From NCBI GenBank assembly GCA_958430865.1, contig CAUDNR010004488.1, positions 36,006-48,964 on the forward strand: a DNA stretch of 12,959 nucleotides, written 5' to 3'. Position numbers and translations under genes: made by a program. Below the pieces are notes generated by a model. That model searched no databases. It worked only from the letters and a program-made list of their open reading frames with translations, and was not told the DNA's origin. Numbering within the stretch: the first letter of the stretch is position 1; each line of letters begins with the position of its first letter. Positions 1 through 8,527 of this stretch are shown piece after piece. The stretch is from Entrophospora sp. SA101 (Eukaryota; Glomeromycota; Glomeromycetes; Entrophosporales; Entrophosporaceae).

Positions 1-179
1 TATGCACGAAGATCATTAATTTTATATATGAGTGACACTTGACCCCCTGTAAATCCGCAATGTCCTGCGACTGTTATGGGTATTCCTGTGACATTAGGTC
101 TGGACCACCTCCATGTATATTTCACGTGTGGTGATGGCAGGTCGCAGTTTAAAATACGGGTTGGTAATTTTAGATCGAG
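1..179 (-). CDS. Possible exon of an unrecognised gene, cut by the left edge
   Basis: A minus-strand frame stays open for 59 codons from base 179 to the edge. Its composition looks protein-like and it is visibly richer in G and C than the flanking DNA, reading in part ...HVKYTWRW, then VTGIPITVAGHCGFTGG. A stop lies directly upstream (180-182), so if the frame is real it must enter through a splice acceptor. One candidate is the CACAG ending just before GAATACCC, which would shorten the exon. I do not recognise the protein. It lies in a region full of decayed genes, so it may itself be a relic. The call rests only on the open frame and its composition. Confidence 0.3.
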
Positions 180-718
180 TTAGTTTCATAGAATGTAAAG
201 ATATTCTATAATAATGTATATTGAAAATCTTCAACAAATTTAATTAACTCATATGTATCTACTATACATAAAATAAGTCTTGTAAATCTAAGAGCAATAG
301 ACTCATTTTTAAATATCCTGTAATTTATTTTCCTATATCAATTAAATAATCCAGGTGGTCGAGATATGAAAATAAGCCAATTAATTAATACAATACATAA
401 ATTTTTATATTACCTTAATATTAACTGACCACTTTACACGATGTATATGTTTTATAAATTTCGAATATTAATCTCAGATCATATGGTCAGTGGCACATTC
501 GATTACAAAGGGTTATTATATTAATATGGATCTTTCAAAGTGCACAATGTGCATTGGACTACGGGTGTGGTATATTAATATATTCGGAGAAACTTATCCC
601 TGAGGGAATTTTTGGTCACGTGGATTTGGTCCATACTTTGGTACAATAATAGGTCATTAGATTTATAAAATTTTTCGGAAAACTATAAATTCGCAACTCA
701 CGCGTAGTGCTATAATGA
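180..718. other. AT-rich intergenic stretch
   Basis: I see no open frame of useful length and no RNA gene. The only local structure is a near-perfect 13-base inverted repeat at 541-553 (TGCACA, A, TGTGCA), which is too short to interpret. Confidence 0.5.
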
Positions 719-1291
719 TTAAAACGATTCGTTGAAACAAGAAAGCTTATGACTTTGGAGAAGATACTGTTGAACTATTTTCCGAGTTCGTGGATGTTTT
801 TTTCTCCGCATGGAATATAAGGGATGTGTTGATAAGTAAGATGTTCTGTAAAATATAAAAAATGATGAGTTGAGTTGAGAAAACCGTTTGAAATATACTC
901 GAAATGTTAGTAACGTTTCCACAAATATAAATATAGTTTCAGGGTCGGTTGGGCAGGAATGGTAGTCGATTGCAACTGGTAAAGATGATGAACTCCGTCT
1001 GCATCTCTGATGAGAGTACTTGAGTGTAATTTATAGCCGTTCACTTGAACCTCGGTAATACCAAATTAATTTTGGATTGATAAACATTCCTTGTGTATCC
1101 AGAACATCTCAACATTCATCTCTCTTCGCAGTTTCACGCAATTCATTTCTTCTTTTTGTTTGTTACAGACCAATCGCGAGCACTCAGAACACATTAGTTC
1201 ATATATCCGTTTTCCATGATCCAATATGTACAAAATATCAGGTAGTTTTCCGGAATTACTTATCGCACTAGCTACACTACGACGCTCTGCA

Positions 1292-1360
1292 CTGAATAAA
1301 AGAAAGAGCTCTATAATTCTGGTGGCGGGATTTGATGATTAATTAATTATTTCATCTTAC
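1292..1360 (-). other. Fossil intron in the decayed gene
   Basis: On the minus strand a 69-base segment begins GTAAGA and ends TTTTATTCAG. Removing it joins ...CFVSA to AERRSVASA in phase (GC plus T). The splice signals survived although the coding frame around them is broken. Confidence 0.5.
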
Positions 1361-1838
1361 GCGCTAACGAAACAAGACTTCCCTACTGGTAACCACTGAA
1401 TGCAACACAAATTGCGGGGACTATCACATCCATCACATAAGTTCCCTCGTTTAACGGCTTGGTAAATTTAGGTCCAAATGTGGGATTTTTCCAAACCTCA
1501 CTCAGTGTATCTAGAATACCTACTGTAATCCTATTAAGATCTTCATCTGACTCTTTCCAATTCCCATCGTGTAAAATTTTACTGGAAAACCGAGGCCGAA
1601 TCATCTAAGTAATTTGACATATACTCCACGCACTTTTCTCGGATGATATATAGGGTACTTGATAGCATACCCATTGCGAGTTTCATGAAAGATTTAGGTG
1701 TATTACCTGGTAATTCTCGTACTATTTCTGAGTTGACACTAATAATTCGACTGGATAGTGTATCATACCATTTCAGTGGTATTTGGTAACACCTTTTAAG
1801 TTACTTTGTAAATCATCAGCATACCCAAACAAGCTTTT

Positions 1839-1933
1839 CTAATAACGAAATAAAAACTCAGATTTCAAGCATAGTTGTACCCTTTACTGTATGTAATTAT
1901 ACCCAAGCGAAAAAAAATCTGTTGGGTACTTAC
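1839..1933 (-). other. Fossil intron in the decayed gene, upstream copy
   Basis: On the minus strand a 95-base segment begins GTAAGTACCC and ends GTTATTAG. It separates the DEIKTNFTAI block from the SLFGYADDLQ block. The upstream block has a frameshift just before the donor, so phase cannot be used as proof. Confidence 0.4.
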
Positions 1934-2131
1934 AGCTAGACTCGTTTTAAATTGCCGTGAAATTCGTCTTAATTTCATCGATACTAAGATCTTCTACTCC
2001 CCATTTCATAGAAAGTGTTAATATGCTTCGATGCTAGTGAATTCTCAAGGCGTTAAAACACTAAATAAAGAAGATTCAATCAATCAATTCAAAAATTTAA
2101 CAAACCTATCTCATAAATTATATCTAAAGTA

Positions 2132-2655
2132 AAGGTGGTCATGTAATGTTCCTTAATAATAAATTATTTGATAAAAATATATGCAAGGTACTATTGTAAT
2201 TGTTTCAAAAATTCATGATGATAATAATGTTGAAGCTATGATTCCTAATTTAACAAGTATAAATAAGATTATAGTTCAAAAAGAAACTAGTCATTTTTGA
2301 AATTTGATGACAAGAGAGCATCTAGGCAGAAATTTCCTCTTCAAAATGCATTTGCCTTAACTGTTCATAAAACACAAGGTCTAACTCTACCACATGTAAC
2401 ATTAAATGTTGATGAAAACATGTTTGCTGAAGGTCAAATATATGTTGCAATGAGTTGAGCACCTTCTTTAGAAAAACTACATAATTTAGGGTTTGATTGT
2501 TCACAATTAAAGATTCTAAAGCAATTGTAGAAGAAATACAAGATATTAGAAAAAGATCGATACTGATGGATTACAAAACACTATCAAATTTTAAAAAATA
2601 TATTACCAGGGACGATGATTTTATCCAATTTGAAAATTGCCCAAATAGTACATAA
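2132..2655 (+). pseudogene. PIF1-like helicase, broken C-terminal part
   Basis: Plus-strand frames give the C-terminal motor end of an SF1B PIF1-type helicase. First comes HVMFLNNKLFDKNICKG, then after a frameshift VIVSKIHDDNNVEA and IIVQKETSHF. After another shift comes FPLQNAFALTVHKTQGLTLP, the hallmark motif that ends in the helicase fold's conserved TxHKxQGxT. YVAMS follows, where the conserved arginine of motif VI should come next; here a TGA stop stands in its place (2456-2458). Reading resumes as APSLEKLHNLGFD. After one more frameshift near 2515 a tail runs VEEIQDIRKRS, then NFKKYITRDDDF. Such helicases resolve forked and quadruplex DNA, and they are also carried by Helitron transposons. 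I see no Rep/HUH domain or Helitron ends, so the mobile-element origin is only possible. It is clearly inactive, with at least three frameshifts and two stops. Confidence 0.8.
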
Positions 2656-2689
2656 TAATAATGTTTGATAATTATTTGACGAGTTAATT

Positions 2690-3365
2690 ACAGAATTATG
2701 TCTATTTATTATATCAAAGGGAAATTGAAATTATGAGAGAATAGGAATATTTCAGTGTAGAATAAAGATGATTTTATCAAATTGAGGAATATAATCAAAT
2801 GATTTTTCTGATAAAATAAAATTTCCTTTGATAAAGAAAACATATAATGAATTTCATTATTATATTGGTTATAATAATAGGTTATTACTTCAAAAGGTCC
2901 AAGAACGAAACAGCATGAGTAAAATTATCAAATTTAAAAAGTGTTTAAATTTCAGAATGATGGAAAAAAATATCTATACAATGCAAGTAATTCTCAATGG
3001 AACCAAGATGGATTTTCTAGGTCTGTCTTTGAGAAAAATGGTATGATGTAGAACAGACTGTAGCTATTATGAAAATTAAAAAGAAAACGGGTGAATTAGT
3101 TGGTAGTTATAATCCTGTTGGTTGGGTATTAAAGGAATAATTTTTATTGGGTTGAAACTGATAAAAGTTTTATTTTTAAAATTGATGAAAATCTAATAAT
3201 TAATTCAATAATAAGTAGTCAAAAATTCTGAATATGCAATACTTTGTAAAGTTCAAAGTGCAGATATTATCACTATAAATAATATAAAATTTAAAATTAT
3301 TGTGCTCTAATGACAATGCTGAGGATTCTTATAAAAAAACAATTTATGAAGTTATAAATTAGCAA
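2690..3365 (+). pseudogene. Coding relic of unknown family, heavily frameshifted
   Basis: Short plus-strand stretches look strongly coding but switch frame repeatedly. They include YIGYNNRLLLQKVQERNS and KIIKFKKCLN (about 2866-2950), NDGKKYLYNASNSQWNQDGF (about 2957-3016), DVEQTVAIMKIKKKTGELVG with SYNPVGWVLKE (about 3048-3138), FIFKIDENLIINSIISSQKF (about 3171-3230) and YAILCKVQSADIITINNIKF (about 3236-3293). I do not recognise the protein. It lies just after the helicase relic on the same strand and ends about 45 bases from the VPS52 stop, convergent with it. It may be part of the same decayed locus or mobile element, or a separate gene. No intact product is possible. Confidence 0.5.
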
Positions 3366-3411
3366 AGAAAAATTAAATAGGTTATTTTACTTAATTTACT
3401 TTTTTTCTATA

Positions 3412-6331
3412 TTAAAAATTACTTTTAAACTTTTTAATTTCCACCATGACGCTTTGTACACCAACAGGTTGTTGTCTAACTCTAACTCTACCATTTTTCA
3501 ACCCGTCTTCTAACGCATTACAAAATTTTGTGTAATAAATAATCAATTGTCCTAATACAGTATGTAATATCACTGTACCATTTTTAAAATTTGAAAAATA
3601 TTGTATTACTGAAGTATTTATTGATGCTATTGATTGCCTCCAAGTTGCAATAAATTCTGACGAAATTTTATCATACATGTCTACTAATATAATAGTATTA
3701 GAAATTAATTATTATAGTTGTAATTATTATTTTGTTTTCTTGCTTACCTGAATTAATGCTTTCAGTATCATCTATTTGTTCAATATATTTAACGAATGAA
3801 ATTAGATTACCAAAATATGGTTGTAACTCTTCTTCAACAAATCCTGAGATATTGGTATTTAATAGTTCTCGAAAATGAATAATTTCCGGTTCTGTAGCTT
3901 TACCACCACTTTCCTAACATTTGCATATATTTATTATAATTAAAATATATATATAAATTAAAAATAATAAAATAATAATAAAAATAATAACATACACTTA
4001 AAATTGTTATAATCAAATCATAATTATTAATTAAAAATATTAATCTACTTTTTTTATCTTCAAATGTTGTTGACATTTTATTCAAAAGCAGATCAACTTC
4101 ACTTCGTAACCTTAAAAGACTGTTTTTTTTTTAGAGGGAAATTTTTAAAAATCAGAAATTTTATTGTTTCCAAAAAAAAAAATAGAACCCATTTTCTTTA
4201 CTTACGTATTTGTTAAATTTGAATCTTTATAATCTTCATTCAATATTAATAATGAAGCAGAAAATTCTGCAAATCGTCTAGTAACCTACCAAAAAAAAAA
4301 AAGAGAGAATAATTTAATAATGTATAACGACAATGTATATATAACTTAGCTAGCCGACTAGTTAGCTTACATACATAATGAGGAAGAAAATCTTTAACAA
4401 TTAATTTATTGCTGGCTTTCTTTATACTTTCAATGTGCAGATCCATAAGTGCTTGAAATTTTGGCCAAAGTAACATATTAGTTTGATTAGTGTATGCTTC
4501 CAATGCAGGAACGCGACGCCTTTGTAATTCTAGAGTAAATTGTGTGTTCAATCTAATACATAAAAGTACACCAATAGCATCATAACTATTCTCAATATAT
4601 TGTTTGGTGAAATTCTGGATATATATGAAAGAGAATAATAATGTAAATTAAGAATAAATATATAATTAATATAAAAACATATAAATTAACATATATACGA
4701 ACCAAACCCATTCTTATGGTGGGCTCAAATATTTCAGCAAAAATTTCTTTTGCCAAATCAACATTTGGTTTTTCATCTTTGGTAAAAAATTCAGTTATAA
4801 AAAGATATTCTGAACTGGCATTATCAATAAATGTTAAATTAAAACTCCTGAATAAGACTTCATATGGATGTTTCTATATGTTAAAAAAACATCAATTGAT
4901 TATCTTGGAATTTTAAATATAATAAGATCTACAAATTTATTAACCTGATTCTTATCTTCTGCTACATGAACTAAGATGACACCGGAATCTTGATTTTTTA
5001 ATGTATCTATTCTATCACCCAATGCACATATATTTATTTTATCTTGAAGGGCAATTTTACTAGTTCCGAATAATAAACTTCCTATGATACAGCAGTAAAA
5101 ACTGTAAGAAACAAAATATATGTATATTTTTTTTCCTAAATAATAAATTTTTTTTATAAAAACCTTTTCTAACATTTTCATCATATCCAATCATTGCAAA
5201 TTTATCCGCTATAGGACTCTAAATAAAAAAAAATAATTAATTAAATTAAGCAAAAAAAAAATATAATTCATAATAAACAAGCTACTAACTTGAAGTTTTT
5301 GTAAGCCTCTCATATATCTTTCAAAATGATTAGAAAAATACCACCTCATAGTATTCATATATGTATGCATAATTTCAAATGCAACATCACTATATCTTTG
5401 CATTACAAATTGATAAAGTACCTTATGTTTTAATAATATTGATTGTTGTAAAATTTGAACATTTGTATTTGGAATTCGTAATGATTTTATTTTAGATAAA
5501 AGATAATCACGAATTTTTTCTGAAGCCTTTATTTATTATTATTTTTTAAAAAATCAATATTGATTAATAAATCCTAAGTTCATGGAATTATATGTATTAA
5601 AACATAATAAATAAATAAATAAATAAATAAATAAGGTCTACCTTTAAACGTAACTTTTCCAATTCAGGCCCAACATCTTTCAAAGCCTTTATATTCTTTC
5701 CTTGTTTTTGCTTTACATAAGACATTTTTTTATTTAGTTCAGTCAAATAAGCCAACCATATTTCGTCAATCTCATCTTCGGTAATTTTCCTTAAATTAAT
5801 TAGATAGATGAAAAAGAAAGAGGGGGAAGAGAGAAAATGTAAATACTTTTTTATATGTTAATATAATCGTCTTATGTTTAATCATAAATTGATGATAACT
5901 TACTTAACCATAGGAGGTGGAATTATGATTCCTTCCAAAATATTATTTAAACTATTTTCTAATACCTAAAAAAAAATTAAATACACATTAAAATAATAAT
6001 AAAATGATTTTGATTTTTTAAAAAAAAATAAAAAATAAAACCTACAGTTCGATTTTTGAGTTGTATATTCATAGAAAAAGATTTATCTTGTAATGTTTGA
6101 ATTTCATTACTAATTTTTCCCAAATCCATTTGAAAATCACTTAACATATCTTCCATAGTTTCCAAAATTTGATCACATAACTATTTTTAGATTTTTTTAA
6201 TTGAAAAGTTTTTTTTCAAGAAAATAAAAAATTGTAGTTGTAATTGTAAGCACCTGAATTTGATTATGCAGATCTACAAAATTTTCTGCTTGATTAACAT
6301 CTTTTTTTCACATACAAGTTAAAGATGATTT

Positions 6332-6371
<40 letters not shown>

Positions 6372-6969
6372 TTCTTAAAAGAATTATAATAATGAAATTT
6401 TCTATGAAATTTTCAACTCAGGATACAATTCAATTCATGTTCTCGTTCTATCATTTTAAGTTCATGTTCAATATTATGTGCATATTCTCTCAAATCTATT
6501 CCCTAAAAAATAAATTAAATAAATAAACATAATTATTAACATATAATTAATCAATTTAACAATCAATTAATTACCTTGGTGAATGCTTCATGAACAAATG
6601 CCTCTTCTTGAAATTCAGATAATCTTTCTAATTAATTAATTATAAAAATAAAACTAATTAGATGCCTCATCTACAATTCTATGCGCACACACAAAACATT
6701 CACACGCATACATATACTAACCATCTACCTCGTCAAAAGATATATCCCAGTCATTATCTACTAAAAATTCTTCTTCTTCGATTTCTTCTAATATCTAAAA
6801 AATTAAGATTAAACTAGTTAATCAACCTCTATCTCATATATATATATAACATAATACATACTTGATCATTAATAGATTCAAACAATTTTTCAATTAATCT
6901 TTCATTTGGTGTCGTAGGAGTTTGACTAATATTACTAGCAGGAGTTTTAGGCAGTGATTTTTCACTCAT
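3412..6969 (-). CDS. VPS52: VPS52, GARP/EARP tethering complex subunit (17 exons, complete)
   Basis: VPS52 is a core subunit of GARP (with VPS51, VPS53, VPS54), which tethers endosome-derived vesicles at the trans-Golgi, and of the related EARP complex. Exons on the minus strand are 6969-6862, 6794-6722, 6627-6575, 6502-6427, 6300-6254, 6180-6046, 5965-5904, 5789-5642, 5526-5290, 5218-5164, 5081-4945, 4873-4703, 4614-4375, 4285-4206, 4119-3996, 3913-3748 and 3680-3412. All junctions keep phase and give 726 residues plus stop, close to the animal protein's length. Recognisable blocks are GIDLREYA (79-86), YVNQAENFVDLHNQIQ (104-119), a coiled-coil with MEDMLSDFQMDL and ISNEIQTLQ (about 128-150), HPYEVLFRSF with DNASSEYLF (379-402), PALEAY with LLWPKF, PHY-VTRRFAEFSA (512-523), LIFLINNYD (567-575) and the terminal MVEIKKFKSNF. 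The start at 6969 opens a low-complexity S/T/P-rich N-terminus and is the only ATG ahead of the conserved region in exon 1. The donors of introns 10 (GTTTTT) and 12 (GTTCGT) are weak, so those two junctions are the least sure. Confidence 0.95.
3681..3747 (-). other. VPS52: VPS52 intron 16 with tandem TAGTAG acceptor
   Basis: The last intron starts GTAAGC and ends ...ATATTAGTAG just before ACATGTATGA. Either AG can be used in phase, because the second lies three bases after the first. Use of the inner site adds one valine before DMYDK. The distal site (exon from 3680) was chosen because it gives the shorter join. Confidence 0.55.
5608..5634. repeat. (TAAA)n microsatellite in VPS52 intron 8
   Basis: Nearly seven tandem TAAA units on the plus strand (TTTA on the coding strand) begin about six bases inside the intron from its GTAGAC donor. 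Length changes here would sit very close to the 5' splice site. Confidence 0.9.
6334..6369. repeat. (TAA)12 microsatellite in VPS52 intron 4
   Basis: Twelve uninterrupted TAA units lie inside the 126-base intron 6301-6426, the longest of the gene. The repeat explains its extra length. The acceptor of this intron is unusual: on the coding strand it is a run of A followed by AG, with no pyrimidine tract next to it. Confidence 0.9.
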
Positions 6970-7457
6970 TTTTTTTTTATTTTAAAAATTTGTATAATTA
7001 CACAAAAAAAATTTGTGTGAAACGAAAATATATCGAATTGCGAGATTTCCTTTTCGGGATAATGTTGTGATCAACTCATTCACACGCGTCCTTTCGAATC
7101 AAATAATTGCAAAGAAATTTATTATATTTGTAATATTTTATTGGAATCTATTAGTTATTTACTATATTTCCTTAATGTAATTCATTATTAACTATTAATT
7201 GCTAAAAATTGGTAACTAGCGAATATGTGCATCAAATATACTATTTCTAGCTTTGCTCGATAGTTTAAAGAGAAATAAAAGAAGGGATTAGAATTAAAGA
7301 AATGAGAGGGACTTTTCACATTGAAAATTTAATATAAATAAAATATCTTACACCAAGTGCGAAAAAGAATTAGACTATTCAATTTTTTTAATTCTTTTAA
7401 AATAAAATCACATGATTCTCATCAGAAAAGTCGGATTGATATCACATGAAATTTATG
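6970..7457. other. Upstream region of VPS52, AT-rich, no gene seen
   Basis: Very AT-rich DNA with no coding-like frame. The part next to 6970 must hold the VPS52 promoter and leader. I see no motif that can be named with confidence. Confidence 0.4.
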
Positions 7458-7607
7458 CTATTCCTTTTGTATGAGAACAAACATATAATCAATATAATAA
7501 AATCCTCCCTCATCGGCCCAATATAGATTCTGTTTGCATGTTGGACATAATATAGAGTGATAAGTATCAATATGTATTATTTCGCAAAGATAAACAAAGG
7601 AAGCGTT
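7458..7607 (-). CDS. Candidate terminal exon with a CPTC zinc-knuckle-like motif
   Basis: On the minus strand a frame of 49 codons plus stop follows directly after a possible acceptor (TTTGTTAG). It begins NASFVYLCEIIHIDTYH, continues SILCPTCKQNLYWADEGG and ends FYYIDYMFVLIQKE. The CPTC followed by QNLYW is like one half of a zinc ribbon, and no second CxxC pair lies in this exon. No ATG opens the frame, so it would be a last exon or a fragment. Upstream on the same strand there is a GTAAGG about 32 bases away, but that would make an intron too short to trust. It lies between the MGTRG gene's stop (7883) and VPS52, so it could also be a relic. I do not recognise the family. Confidence 0.33.
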   Translation of the reverse strand, partial: NASFVYLCEIIHIDTYHSILCPTCKQNLYWADEGGFYYIDYMFVLIQKE

Positions 7608-7882
7608 CTAACAAAGAATTTGTTGGACAACAGCCTTACCAATGATTAGTGTCGAACAGCAATAGAAATATGCAAATGTATTTTTTTCTTTTATTAATAT
7701 AAAATATAAAATCAATACAGTAATTATTAACACTTGTGATTTTGTTAAATGATAGAAAAAAAAATTTTTTTTCAACCTATTAATAGTGTTGGTTGAAGAA
7801 ATTATATTTTTTATTGTAACTTTTATTTTCTTTCATGATATGTCTCATTCTTTGTATTGATTTTTTTAATCTATTCGATATA

Positions 7883-8527
7883 TTAAATCAATTTCTTCGC
7901 CAAAGACTTTTCTGAATTACCAACATCCATCAATATTTCTTCAAGTTTGAATTCCCATTCATCACCTTCATTACTTTGCACCAAGAATTTTTCTTCATCT
8001 AAATCTATAATATATATCCACTCAATCCAAAGATCATTCTCTGGGGCTCTCTCAGTTGGAAATTCTTCAAGGAGTAAATAACCTAAAGATAAAACCTTTT
8101 TTAGGCAAAGTCCTTCTACACAAAAAATTCTTCCTAGCAAGAAGGACCATTTTTCTTCTAAAGAATCATATGTCTTGCATATCCAGGTGTAAAATGTTCC
8201 AGAGCTACGCCTAATAATGGCTTCAAGATTTCCTGTCTCATTATTTTTGATGTACATAGAAGAACGACGTAACCAAGATTCAAAATAAGACTCGTCTTGC
8301 ATTATGAATGTTCGAAAATTATCTACGATTTCTTGTGTGATTTCTGGATATTTTCCATCACATATAATAATATTATGTACCAATCTTTCACGTAATTCTT
8401 GCAAACTAAATCCTTGAAGTTGTTCAAGAAGAGTTTCTCCTAACCCTTCAGGATATGAGTCCCAATGATTATAGATTATATAATATTTTCCTTTATACAA
8501 GAAGCAATATAAACCTCGAGTTCCCAT
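7883..8527 (-). CDS. Conserved unknown protein, MGTRGLY...YNHWDSYPEGLG type, single exon
   Basis: An intact frame of 214 residues with its ATG at 8525-8527 and TAA at 7883-7885. The N-terminus reads MGTRGLYCFLYKGKYY and then YIIYNHWDSYPEGLGETLLEQL. I recall this MGTRG/KYY/YNHxDSYPxGLG start from uncharacterised fungal and other eukaryotic proteins; that is from memory. The rest is acidic and rich in W, Y and E, including LRRSSMYIKNNETG, LIEWIY-like aromatic patches and a C-terminus with WEFKLEEILMDVGN. I see no signal peptide, clear membrane helix, zinc motif or known catalytic motif, so it is probably soluble and intracellular. It has no intron, unlike its neighbours VPS52 and NUS1. It is codirectional with VPS52 but over 900 bases upstream, so a shared transcript is unlikely. 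I give it no function. Confidence 0.85.
   Translation of the reverse strand: MGTRGLYCFLYKGKYYIIYNHWDSYPEGLGETLLEQLQGFSLQELRERLVHNIIICDGKYPEITQEIVDNFRTFIMQDESYFESWLRRSSMYIKNNETGNLEAIIRRSSGTFYTWICKTYDSLEEKWSFLLGRIFCVEGLCLKKVLSLGYLLLEEFPTERAPENDLWIEWIYIIDLDEEKFLVQSNEGDEWEFKLEEILMDVGNSEKSLAKKLI

Larger units (their letters stand above)
719..2010 (-). pseudogene. Decayed multi-exon gene of an uncharacterised repeated fungal family
   Basis: Read on the minus strand, coding-like blocks follow each other across changing frames. They are about 2000-1934 (SIDEIKTNFTAI), 1838-1561 (SLFGYADDLQ, then RIISVNSEIVRELPG and MGMLSSTLYIIREKC), 1604-1383 (DLNRITVGILDTLSEVW, GTYVMDVIVPAI), 1291-1066 (AERRSVASA, ELMCSECSRLVC) and 1065-719 (STLIRDADGVHH, FVETLLTFR). 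Two gaps look like true introns: 1839-1933 (donor GTAAGT, acceptor TTAG) and 1292-1360 (donor GTAAGA, acceptor TTCAG). Breaks include frameshifts near 1795, 1600, 1395 and 925, and an in-frame TAA at 1066-1068. The order of blocks resembles a large, dispersed uncharacterised protein family that I recall from arbuscular mycorrhizal fungi; that identification is from memory. The function is unknown. The gene cannot make a full-length product as it stands. Confidence 0.62.

Noticed and set aside
1077..1271. 64-codon plus-strand open frame
   Set aside because: It lies antisense to the decayed minus-strand gene, whose translation in this interval (AERRSVASA, ELMCSECSRLVC) is far more protein-like.
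2322..2504. 60-codon minus-strand open frame
   Set aside because: It is the antisense shadow of the PIF1 helicase motif region on the plus strand.
4716..4916. 66-codon plus-strand open frame
   Set aside because: It is the antisense shadow of VPS52 exon 12, which has clear homology and phase-correct splice sites on the minus strand.
3412..6969. Cluster of many small minus-strand genes
   Set aside because: All the short frames splice in phase into one VPS52 protein, so they are exons and not separate genes.
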